Below are positions 1 to 5,639 of a stretch of DNA of 5,780 nt, piece after piece. The notes under the pieces were generated by a model that was given only the letters and a program-made list of their open reading frames with translations, did not search any database and had not been told where the DNA came from. How positions within the stretch are numbered: the stretch's first letter is position 1; the number at the start of each line of letters is the position of its first letter. The translations under genes were made by a program, and so were the position numbers. The stretch is from Treponemataceae bacterium (GTDB lineage Bacteria; Spirochaetota; Spirochaetia; Treponematales; Treponemataceae): contig JAILRX010000014.1 of NCBI GenBank assembly GCA_024697985.1, positions 1 through 5,780 on the forward strand, in the 5' to 3' direction.

Positions 1-675
1 TTATTTAGCTTCGCGCCAAACTTTTACTTCGTTAAGGAGCCAGTCAGCCCATTCCTGCACGCCTTCGCCGGTTTTTGCACAGATAGGGATAATCTTGGCT
101 TTTGGATTTCGCATGTGGATGTATTCCTTACACTTTTCCATGTTGAAATCGAAATAAGGCATTACATCAATTTTGTTGATGAGAACTACGTCGCATACCT
201 GAAAGATAAGCGGGTATTTTAAAGGTTTATCTTCACCTTCCGGAACCGAAAGGATCATGGCATTTTTAACTGCACCTGTATCAAATTCTGCAGGGCAAAC
301 TAAGTTTCCTACGTTTTCAAGGATGGCAAGCTCGACATCTCCAGTTTCAAGTCCTTCCAAACCTTGTCGTGTCATTTCTGCATCAAGGTGGCACATTCCG
401 CCGGTATGAAGCTGGATCGATTTTACTCCTGAAGTTGCGATTGTCTTAGCATCAACATCAGAGTCGATATCAGCCTCCATAACGCCGATTTTAACCTTGT
501 CTTTCAAAAGATTGATTGTAGACATAAGTGTTGTTGTCTTTCCACTTCCCGGAGAAGACATCAAGTTCAAAAGAAAAACTCCTTTATTTTTCAATTCTCC
601 GCGGAGGAGATCTGCCTGACGGTCGTTGTTTTCAAAAACACTTTGTTTGATTTCAATAACTTTTACTGAATCCAT
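1..675 (-). CDS. hypB: Hydrogenase nickel-incorporation GTPase HypB
   Basis: HypB hydrolyses GTP to drive nickel delivery, with HypA, into the large subunit of [NiFe] hydrogenases in the cytoplasm. With the chosen start the protein has 224 residues, normal for the short form of the family. Visible motifs are the P-loop SPGSGKT (41-47), the metal-site pair C95-H96 in GGMCHLDAEM, the third metal ligand C127 in ENVGNLVCPAEFD, the G4 motif NKID (167-170), and AKTGEG (200-205). The N-terminus has no histidine-rich stretch and no CxxCGC nickel site, so it lacks the nickel-storage region of some relatives. An in-frame TTG at 693 would add six residues, but it overlaps the ribosome site AAGGA, which is 10 nt from the ATG at 675; I therefore use 675. 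The gene is divergent from the regulator operon. No hypA lies upstream; anything downstream is outside the window. The stop codon is the first three bases. Confidence 0.95.
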   Translation of the reverse strand: MDSVKVIEIKQSVFENNDRQADLLRGELKNKGVFLLNLMSSPGSGKTTTLMSTINLLKDKVKIGVMEADIDSDVDAKTIATSGVKSIQLHTGGMCHLDAEMTRQGLEGLETGDVELAILENVGNLVCPAEFDTGAVKNAMILSVPEGEDKPLKYPLIFQVCDVVLINKIDVMPYFDFNMEKCKEYIHMRNPKAKIIPICAKTGEGVQEWADWLLNEVKVWREAK

Positions 676-685
676 GGATTTTTTT

Positions 686-690
686 TCCTT
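686..690 (-). promoter_or_regulatory. Ribosome binding site of hypB (decides the start)
   Basis: On the minus strand AAGGA occupies 690-686, followed by a 10-nt A-rich spacer and the ATG at 675-673. The alternative TTG codon at 693-691 abuts this site and has no purine-rich site of its own at a usable distance, so the ATG is favoured. Confidence 0.7.
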
Positions 691-720
691 CAAAAATTTT
701 TCTTTTCTTATGCTATATCG

Positions 721-733
721 TTACAATTTGTAA
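721..733. promoter_or_regulatory. 13-bp perfect palindrome over the hypB start site (putative operator)
   Basis: TTACAA (721-726), a central T (727), then TTGTAA (728-733) form a perfect inverted repeat. It directly follows the hypB -10 box (739-734 on the minus strand) and is centred on the predicted transcription start, where a bound repressor would block initiation. The half-sites resemble TACA/TGTA operators of the BlaI/MecI/CopY type, but those usually have a 2-nt centre rather than 3 nt. It does not resemble the long-spaced E. coli NikR operator. The binding protein is unknown and an operator role is inferred from position. Confidence 0.5.
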
Positions 734-762
734 ATTATAAGACAGCGTGTTTCGAATGTCAA
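734..762 (-). promoter_or_regulatory. Consensus sigma-70-type promoter of hypB
   Basis: Read on the minus strand, TTGACA lies at 762-757 and TATAAT at 739-734, separated by exactly 17 bp. Both hexamers match the consensus at every position. The predicted transcription start is near 727, giving a leader of about 50 nt before the hypB ATG. So strong a promoter on a maturation gene suggests that expression is held down by a repressor; see the palindrome at 721-733. Confidence 0.8.
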
Positions 763-819
763 ATTGAAAACTAGCGCTCTGTGAATTTTTCACAACTATT
801 TTTTACAAAATCAAAAAAC

Positions 820-848
820 TTGTCATCTAATTTTTTATGCCGTATACT
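820..848 (+). promoter_or_regulatory. Promoter of the regulator-kinase operon
   Basis: TTGTCA (820-825) and TATACT (843-848) are 17 bp apart, each one base from consensus. The stretch just upstream (786-819) is rich in A and T runs, as in an UP element. Only seven bases (849-855) separate the -10 box from the ATG at 856, so transcription should start at or within a base of that A. This implies a leaderless message and rules out the in-frame GTG at 781, which lies upstream of the promoter. Confidence 0.7.
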
Positions 849-855
849 TTTTCCC

Positions 856-1641
856 ATGAGTGAGATAATTTTTTTAGCCGAAGCCAAAGGTGCAAACCAA
901 AAATTCTTTGATGAAATAGAGCCTATTTTTCACTGTAAATTCCAGGACTTAACTGAGGATGCGCTCACTTCCATCAGAAAAGAAAACCCATCTCTGATTA
1001 TTGCCTGTGCTGACTATCTTTTTGATTTTCAGCGGGATATTTTGGACTCCATCCTGATGAGCATAACAGACATCCCTTTCGTCGTTGCAGCAGACCGTGA
1101 AACCTGCCACTTCTATCACCAGAGCGTTCAGTCCGACATCGTCGGCTACATCATCACTCCTGTAAGCGAAATGCAGTTTTTAAACCGCATGCGCACGATC
1201 TGGGACGCAATGAAAAAGAAAAAGCCGGGAGAAAAGACTCAGATTGCCGATTCCTCGTTTGGCTTTCAGGTTCAGACAAAAAGGCGGATTCTGGTTGTCG
1301 ATGACGATCCGGTCTGCCTTCGCCAGATGATGAACCTGCTTAAAAATGACTATATCGTTTCGGTCGTAAAAAGCGGCCAGGACTGCCTGGACTTTTTGAA
1401 GCACGACAAGCCCGACCTGATTTTGCTCGACTACGAAATGCCGGAAATGAACGGCGTTGAAACGCTGACCAGAATCCGAAAGCACATCGATTACGACAAG
1501 ATTCCGGTTCTGTTTCTGACGGCTGTCTCGGACAAGCAGCTGGTTCAGGAGGCTCTGCTGAGCAAACCTCAGGGCTATCTTTTGAAAAACTCCGGAAGTG
1601 CGGCAATCATAAAAAAAATCGAATCATTTTTTGGAGGCTAA
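856..1641 (+). CDS. Response regulator: pseudoreceiver plus intact receiver, no output domain
   Basis: A 261-residue cytoplasmic protein with two receiver-like domains and no DNA-binding or enzymatic domain. The C-terminal domain (about 143-261) is a complete receiver: acidic residues D149-D151 in VVDDDP, phosphoacceptor D192 in LILLDYEMP, T222 in FLTAVS and K244 in YLLKN. The N-terminal domain (about 3-118) keeps the receiver rhythm but has C51 where the phosphoacceptor should be, A79 for the Thr and T101 for the Lys; AEAK replaces the acidic pair. A lysine-rich linker (119-142) joins them. I start at ATG 856 because the promoter ends at 848; an in-frame GTG at 781 would add 25 residues without receiver character. 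No ribosome site precedes 856. The kinase gene follows with no gap, so this is probably its partner and the final phosphate acceptor. The output is unknown. Confidence 0.87.
   Translation: MSEIIFLAEAKGANQKFFDEIEPIFHCKFQDLTEDALTSIRKENPSLIIACADYLFDFQRDILDSILMSITDIPFVVAADRETCHFYHQSVQSDIVGYIITPVSEMQFLNRMRTIWDAMKKKKPGEKTQIADSSFGFQVQTKRRILVVDDDPVCLRQMMNLLKNDYIVSVVKSGQDCLDFLKHDKPDLILLDYEMPEMNGVETLTRIRKHIDYDKIPVLFLTAVSDKQLVQEALLSKPQGYLLKNSGSAAIIKKIESFFGG
1633..1637 (+). promoter_or_regulatory. Ribosome binding site of the hybrid kinase, inside the regulator gene
   Basis: GGAGG lies in the last codons of the response regulator, four bases before the kinase ATG at 1642, which directly follows the regulator's TAA (1639-1641). 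The arrangement points to translational coupling of the two genes. The short spacing is slightly unusual; an ATG at 1675 is possible but has no such site close to it. Confidence 0.65.
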
Positions 1642-4344
1642 ATGAAAGTTTCAGAAGAAAAAAAAGAGTTTTATATGAGTTGTGCGGAAATCAACACGCA
1701 CACCACATTTTTGTATGTTTCAATTATTGCAGCTTTCGAACTTTTTCTTCTGGTTTACGATGCCATAACACAAGACAGCCAGTATACAGCAGTTCAAAGC
1801 CTTTATCAGATTTTGAATTCGCTGATGGCCAGCCTTTCGATTTTATTGGTCATCATTTCGTTTATCTTCAAAAAGACCATCAACAAAAAAACCGCGCTTT
1901 CTGAAAAGGCAAAATGCCTCTCGTATCTGATTTCCGTGGATGTCTATGCCATTTTGATTCTGCTTCTTTCGATCGGGGACTCGTTCATCGGCATCATTTC
2001 GAGCGGACGTGAAAACCTTACGATGTTCTTCATCTGCCTTATGCTCACGTCCTGCGTTTCCTACGTAAATCCGTGGGTCATCCTCGTTACTTCAGTCGGA
2101 TGCTTTTTTGGATTCGAGGGCTTTACGCACGCAACGCCTTATTCGACACATCACACTTATGCACCATATCCGATTTTCATCATTTTCATAACCGCTTCGG
2201 TTTCGTTTGTGCGAACCAAGTTTTTGTACAAGGACATCCAGCAAAAAGCGATGATCCGAAAGCTCCAGAAACAGGCCGAGCAGGAAAATCAGGCCAAGTC
2301 GCAGTTTCTTGCAAACATGAGCCACGAAATCAGGACGCCGATGAATGCAATCGTCGGAATGAGCGAGCTGGCTCTGGATTTTGACCTGAACGATTCGGAA
2401 AAAAACATCATCAGGCAAATCAGAACTTCGGGAAACAGCCTTGTCGGAATCATCAACGACATTCTGGATTTTTCAAAAATTGAATCGGGCAAGATGGATA
2501 TCGTTCCGGTAGATTACGACCTTTTAAAACTGATGAATGACATCATGAACGTGGCAAAAGTCCGCCTGACAGGCAAAAACGTAGAATTCCGTCTGGAAAT
2601 TGACGGATCGCTTCCTAGCACCCTGCACGGCGACGACATGCGAATCCGACAGATTCTGATAAATCTGGCCGGAAATGCCTCGAAGTTCACAGAAGAAGGA
2701 TTTATCGCCATCAGAGTTGAAAACCTCAGGAATTATGAAGAGCGGGACGGGGTTAAAATCAGCGTAATCGATTCGGGCGTCGGAATCAAAAGCGAAGACC
2801 TGACCAAACTTTTCAGCGCATTCCAGCAAGTTGATATGAAAATGAACCGCTCGAAAGGTGGAACGGGACTTGGACTTGCCATTTCCAAGACATTGATGAC
2901 ATTGATGGGCGGAAGCATCGGCGTAACAAGCGAATACGGAAAAGGCTCGTGCTTCTACATCAACTTGCCGCAGGAAATTGTTGATGAAACACCGATAAGC
3001 AAAAAATATCAGCCGCTTTTTGAAAAAGCAGGCAAAATTGACGGCAAATCTGATTCAGAAAAACTTGCATCGCTCCCGATCGGACTTTTGAACCAACCGG
3101 AATTTTCAGCGCTGTTTGCTGAAAAAACTGAGGTTGCAAGTTTTACAGCCCCGGATGCAAAAGTCATCGTAGTCGACGACAACGAAGTTAACCTGCAGGT
3201 TGCCGACGGCCTCTTGAAAAAACTGGGCGTACGGCCACGCCTTTTGAAAAGCGGATACGAGCTGCTCGACGCCCTCAATCTGGAAAGCGGAAATCCGGAC
3301 GAGAGCCACATTATTTTCATGGACCATCAGATGCCGGGCATGGACGGAATCGAGACGCTCGAAAAAATCCGCGCGGCCGAGTCTGCCGCTGGCGCAGTTG
3401 CCGGCGAGTCTAACGTAGCCGGCGCAGTTACCGGCGAGCCTAACGTAGCCGGCCAAGTTGTAGCCGGGCCGCACCGCACCATTATCGCGCTCAGTGCCAA
3501 CGCCGTTAACGGAGCGCGCGAGATGTTCCTGCAAAAAGGCTTCGACGACTTCGTAGCCAAGCCGGTTCAGGGCAAGGATTTTGCGGCCGCCCTTGCAAAA
3601 TGGCTTCCGAAAGAACTTCTCGTAACTTCTGCCGAATCTTCACAATCTTCACAATCTTCACAGGCGGCCGATCAGACCGGCAATTTGCAATCCGGCGTTC
3701 CGGCCGATTTGCCTGCCGATTTTCCGGCCCTGAGCGCTGAGCAAATCGACGTGAAAACTGCCGTTGAGAACGCCGGCGGCTTTGAGAACTGGCTTGGCGT
3801 AACCAAGACTTTTGCGCGCCTCATCAAAAAGAACGCGGACGACATCCACTTCAGTCTGTCGTGCGGCGACTGGAAAAACTACACGATTCTCGTGCACGCG
3901 CTCAAAAGCAGCGCCCGGATTATCGGAGCAGATTCGCTTTCGGAAAAATGCGCAAAACTCGAGGCGCTCGGAAATGAAATTCAGGGCGTGGGAGATGCCC
4001 ACGAGGGAAACGCCGCTGACGGTCTGGCCGAAAACATCAACGCCGGCACAAAAACCATGCTCGACCTTTACCGAAGTTACGAGGACATCCTGAAAGACGT
4101 CGCTAAATACGGCGAAGTTTCAGAAGCCGACAAAACCGAACTCGACGAAGGCGAACTTGAATTTTTCAAGGACCAGATTCTTTTTGCAGCCGATTCGTGC
4201 GACCTCGACACCATCGAAACTTACTTTGACCAGCTCGAAAAAAAGAAGCTCCCGGAGCAAGTTCAGGGCAAAATCAACGAATTGAAATCAGCAATCGACA
4301 ACATCGATTTTGATGAAATCCGAAAAATTGCGGGCGAGTTTTAG
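1642..4344 (+). CDS. Membrane hybrid histidine kinase (HisKA-HATPase-REC-HPt)
   Basis: A 900-residue sensor that should autophosphorylate and run an internal phosphorelay. Six hydrophobic segments (about 22-42, 57-76, 93-119, 125-143, 144-161, 174-194) form the membrane sensor, followed by a short coiled-coil-like stretch (196-220). HisKA has the H-box FLANMSHEIRTP with H228. HATPase (about 325-445) shows N345 in the N-box, DSGVGI (377-382), an F-box LFSAFQQVD and GGTGLGLAIS (406-415). A 60-residue linker leads to a receiver (about 506-655) with D512/D513, phosphoacceptor D561 in IFMDHQMPGMDG, S618 and K640; a repeat-derived insert (about 581-610) sits in its alpha3-beta4 loop. An SSQ-rich linker precedes the HPt (about 700-825) with H752 in VHALKSSARIIGA. 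A charged helical tail (826-900) has no catalytic motif. Phosphate probably goes H228-D561-H752 and then to D192 of the upstream regulator. The second half of the gene looks more GC-rich than the first. The signal is unknown. Confidence 0.95.
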   Translation: MKVSEEKKEFYMSCAEINTHTTFLYVSIIAAFELFLLVYDAITQDSQYTAVQSLYQILNSLMASLSILLVIISFIFKKTINKKTALSEKAKCLSYLISVDVYAILILLLSIGDSFIGIISSGRENLTMFFICLMLTSCVSYVNPWVILVTSVGCFFGFEGFTHATPYSTHHTYAPYPIFIIFITASVSFVRTKFLYKDIQQKAMIRKLQKQAEQENQAKSQFLANMSHEIRTPMNAIVGMSELALDFDLNDSEKNIIRQIRTSGNSLVGIINDILDFSKIESGKMDIVPVDYDLLKLMNDIMNVAKVRLTGKNVEFRLEIDGSLPSTLHGDDMRIRQILINLAGNASKFTEEGFIAIRVENLRNYEERDGVKISVIDSGVGIKSEDLTKLFSAFQQVDMKMNRSKGGTGLGLAISKTLMTLMGGSIGVTSEYGKGSCFYINLPQEIVDETPISKKYQPLFEKAGKIDGKSDSEKLASLPIGLLNQPEFSALFAEKTEVASFTAPDAKVIVVDDNEVNLQVADGLLKKLGVRPRLLKSGYELLDALNLESGNPDESHIIFMDHQMPGMDGIETLEKIRAAESAAGAVAGESNVAGAVTGEPNVAGQVVAGPHRTIIALSANAVNGAREMFLQKGFDDFVAKPVQGKDFAAALAKWLPKELLVTSAESSQSSQSSQAADQTGNLQSGVPADLPADFPALSAEQIDVKTAVENAGGFENWLGVTKTFARLIKKNADDIHFSLSCGDWKNYTILVHALKSSARIIGADSLSEKCAKLEALGNEIQGVGDAHEGNAADGLAENINAGTKTMLDLYRSYEDILKDVAKYGEVSEADKTELDEGELEFFKDQILFAADSCDLDTIETYFDQLEKKKLPEQVQGKINELKSAIDNIDFDEIRKIAGEF
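3388..3471 (+). repeat. In-frame 30-bp tandem repeat in the receiver domain of the kinase
   Basis: Units at 3388-3417 and 3418-3447 match at 27 of 30 positions, differing at the 3rd, 13th and 22nd bases. A decayed partial third unit follows (3448-3471), and a fragment of a unit may precede it near 3376-3387. They encode AGAVAGESNV, AGAVTGEPNV and AGQVVAGP (residues 583-610), between IRAAE and HRTIIALSAN. Because the unit is a multiple of three, copy-number changes would keep the frame. Confidence 0.85.
3637..3663 (+). repeat. Three 9-bp tandem repeats encoding SSQ-SSQ-SSQ
   Basis: TCTTCACAA occurs at 3637-3645 and 3646-3654, and again at 3655-3663 with a final G. The copies encode residues 666-674 in the linker between receiver and HPt. 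This is a flexible spacer that could change length without breaking the frame. Confidence 0.85.
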
Positions 4345-4378
4345 CAGATTTCGAACATTTTTTATCGCGCCGCAGATT

Positions 4379-4411
4379 CGTTTTAAAAGCTTTCAGGCCC
4401 GTTTTAAAAGC
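4379..4411. repeat. 12-bp direct repeat, 21-bp period, upstream of the thrH promoter
   Basis: CGTTTTAAAAGC occurs at 4379-4390 and again at 4400-4411. The period of 21 bp is two helical turns, so both copies face the same side of the DNA, and each core TTTTAAAA is self-complementary. They end about 20 bp before the thrH -35 box, a place where an activator or A/T-binding protein could act; that role is inferred. The rest of the 159-bp gap (4345-4503) holds the thrH promoter and ribosome site. I see no convincing terminator for the kinase operon and no RNA gene. Confidence 0.55.
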
Positions 4412-4432
4412 CCATCAACATGCTCAAATAAC

Positions 4433-4461
4433 TTGTAAAATCGAAATTATTCTTATATACT
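4433..4461 (+). promoter_or_regulatory. Promoter of the thrH operon
   Basis: TTGTAA (4433-4438) and TATACT (4456-4461) are separated by 17 bp, with the same -10 hexamer as the regulator-kinase promoter. Transcription should start near 4468-4469, giving a leader of about 35 nt that contains GGAGG (4490-4494), nine bases from the thrH ATG. Confidence 0.7.
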
Positions 4462-4503
4462 ATCTCTGAATGTTTTCTTAAAAACTTTCGGAGGAAGTTA
4501 AAA

Positions 4504-5106
4504 ATGTTTACTACGTGTCTAGATTTGGAAGGCGTTTTGGTACCGGAAATTTGGATTGCCTTTTCTGAAAAAACCGGCATTCCAGAATTCAAAAAAACAA
4601 CCCGAGATGAACCTGATTACAACAAGCTGATGAACTATCGAATCGATTTGTTGAAGAAACACAATCTGGGCCTCAAAGAAATTCAGGACGTAATCGCACA
4701 GATTAAACCGCTCGACGGCGCCAAAGAATTTCTTGATGAGCTTAGGACTCTGACACAGGTAATCATTCTTAGCGACACTTTTACACAGTTCGCTCTGCCT
4801 TTGATGAAGCAGCTCGGCATGCCTACAATTTTCTGCAACGAGCTTGAAGTCGATGCAAACGGATTCATCACAGGATTCAAGATGCGACAGGAAAACGGAA
4901 AGTTCCATGCGACAAAAGCCCTTCAGTCCATTGGATACAAGGTAATAGCAAGCGGAGATTCCTTTAACGACCTTGCTATGATTAAGCAGGCCGACCACGG
5001 ATTCCTTTTCCGTTCGACTGAAAAAATCATTGCTGATAACCCAACAGTAAAAGCCTTTACAGAATACAGTGAACTTCTTGGTGAAATCAAAAAAATAATT
5101 AAATAA
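4504..5106 (+). CDS. thrH: Phosphoserine phosphatase / homoserine phosphotransferase ThrH (HAD family)
   Basis: A 200-residue cytoplasmic HAD-superfamily enzyme. ThrH of Pseudomonas aeruginosa removes phosphate from L-phosphoserine, the last step of serine synthesis, and can pass it to homoserine. The start CLDLEGVLVPEIWIAF is nearly the same as I recall for that protein. It includes the family-specific DLEG form of HAD motif I: nucleophile D7, with E9 where most HAD phosphatases have Asp. Motif II is ILSDTF (S90), a motif III lysine is probably K133 in RQENGK, and motif IV is GDSFND (D152, N155, D156). Length matches the family. GGAGG lies nine bases before the ATG and a promoter lies upstream, so this is the first gene of an operon; the next gene starts 14 bp after its stop. 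Whether it acts on phosphoserine alone or also makes phosphohomoserine cannot be told from sequence. Confidence 0.93.
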   Translation: MFTTCLDLEGVLVPEIWIAFSEKTGIPEFKKTTRDEPDYNKLMNYRIDLLKKHNLGLKEIQDVIAQIKPLDGAKEFLDELRTLTQVIILSDTFTQFALPLMKQLGMPTIFCNELEVDANGFITGFKMRQENGKFHATKALQSIGYKVIASGDSFNDLAMIKQADHGFLFRSTEKIIADNPTVKAFTEYSELLGEIKKIIK

Positions 5107-5110
5107 AAAT

Positions 5111-5115
5111 GAGGA
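5111..5115 (+). promoter_or_regulatory. Ribosome binding site of the secreted-protein gene (decides the start)
   Basis: GAGGA lies five bases before the ATG at 5121. An in-frame ATG at 5109 has no ribosome site upstream and overlaps this one, so 5121 is the better start. Confidence 0.7.
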
Positions 5116-5120
5116 AATTT

Positions 5121-5639
5121 ATGAAAGGAACAGTTAAAAAATTTTTGGCCTTTTTATTTTGCACTCTATTTGCCACTCTCGCTTTTGCTCAGTCAGCAGA
5201 CTTCATATCTGAAGTAATTGCTACGCAAAAAATAACTTATGGCCAGGCTGCTTACTTTATCTGCTGTGACTACGGATACATTGATGAGGCCGCTGATGAA
5301 AGTTCTGCCGTATCAGCTTTGGAAGAAAACTTCCCGAACATGATCAACAAGTTGAAGATTCAGCAGGTTGATAAGGAACTAACCGTAAAAGAATTTTCTT
5401 TTATGTGCTGTCAGGCTTGGGACATCAAATCAAGCTTGATGTATATGATTTTCCAGAATCAGCGATATGCTTTCAAACAGATGAAGGCAAAGGGATATTT
5501 CGCTGCAAACACAAACCCAAATGCTACCCTTGATGGACGCAAAGTTCTTTATATCATAAGCGACTTTGCCGGTGACAAAAAAGTTGAAAAGAAACCTGCC
5601 AAGGCTCCTATTTCAGCCGATTTTATGATAAGCCGCTAA
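5121..5639 (+). CDS. Small secreted protein of unknown function
   Basis: A 172-residue protein I do not recognise. Residues 1-23 form a classical signal peptide: lysines at the start, a hydrophobic core (8-22) and an AFA cleavage site before Q24. There is no lipobox cysteine at the cleavage site, so it is probably a periplasmic or exported soluble protein. The mature part appears mostly helical and holds four cysteines in two adjacent pairs (ICCDYG and FMCCQAW). Two stretches look alike in outline, ITYGQAAYFICCDYG and LTVKEFSFMCCQAW, each followed by a helix; this may be a duplicated motif, vaguely like SLH-type repeats, but that is weak. The tail is lysine- and proline-rich (KKVEKKPAKAP). 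It lies 14 bp after thrH in the same operon, and another signal-peptide gene follows. The last 56 bases are repeated inverted at the window end. Confidence 0.78.
   Translation: MKGTVKKFLAFLFCTLFATLAFAQSADFISEVIATQKITYGQAAYFICCDYGYIDEAADESSAVSALEENFPNMINKLKIQQVDKELTVKEFSFMCCQAWDIKSSLMYMIFQNQRYAFKQMKAKGYFAANTNPNATLDGRKVLYIISDFAGDKKVEKKPAKAPISADFMISR

Noticed and set aside
676..693. TTG start for hypB adding six residues
   Set aside because: It overlaps the ribosome site serving the ATG at 675 and adds only a lysine-rich stub not expected in the family.
781..855. In-frame GTG start giving a 25-residue N-terminal extension of the response regulator
   Set aside because: The extension has no receiver character and no ribosome site, and the best promoter lies inside it, so it would not be transcribed from that promoter.
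3388..3471. CRISPR-like array
   Set aside because: The repeats are head-to-tail without spacers, in frame, and inside a functional kinase gene.
3106..3534. Open antisense frame of 142 codons across the kinase receiver
   Set aside because: It mirrors the GC-rich repeat region, its repeated residues are just the complement of the minisatellite, and there is no sign of initiation.
4345..4503. Riboswitch or small RNA in the gap before thrH
   Set aside because: The predicted leader is only about 35 nt and I found no extended pairing; the repeats upstream of the promoter are direct, not inverted.
4519..4998. Open antisense frame of 159 codons across thrH
   Set aside because: thrH on the plus strand is identified by its motifs; the antisense translation has no recognisable domain, ribosome site or promoter.
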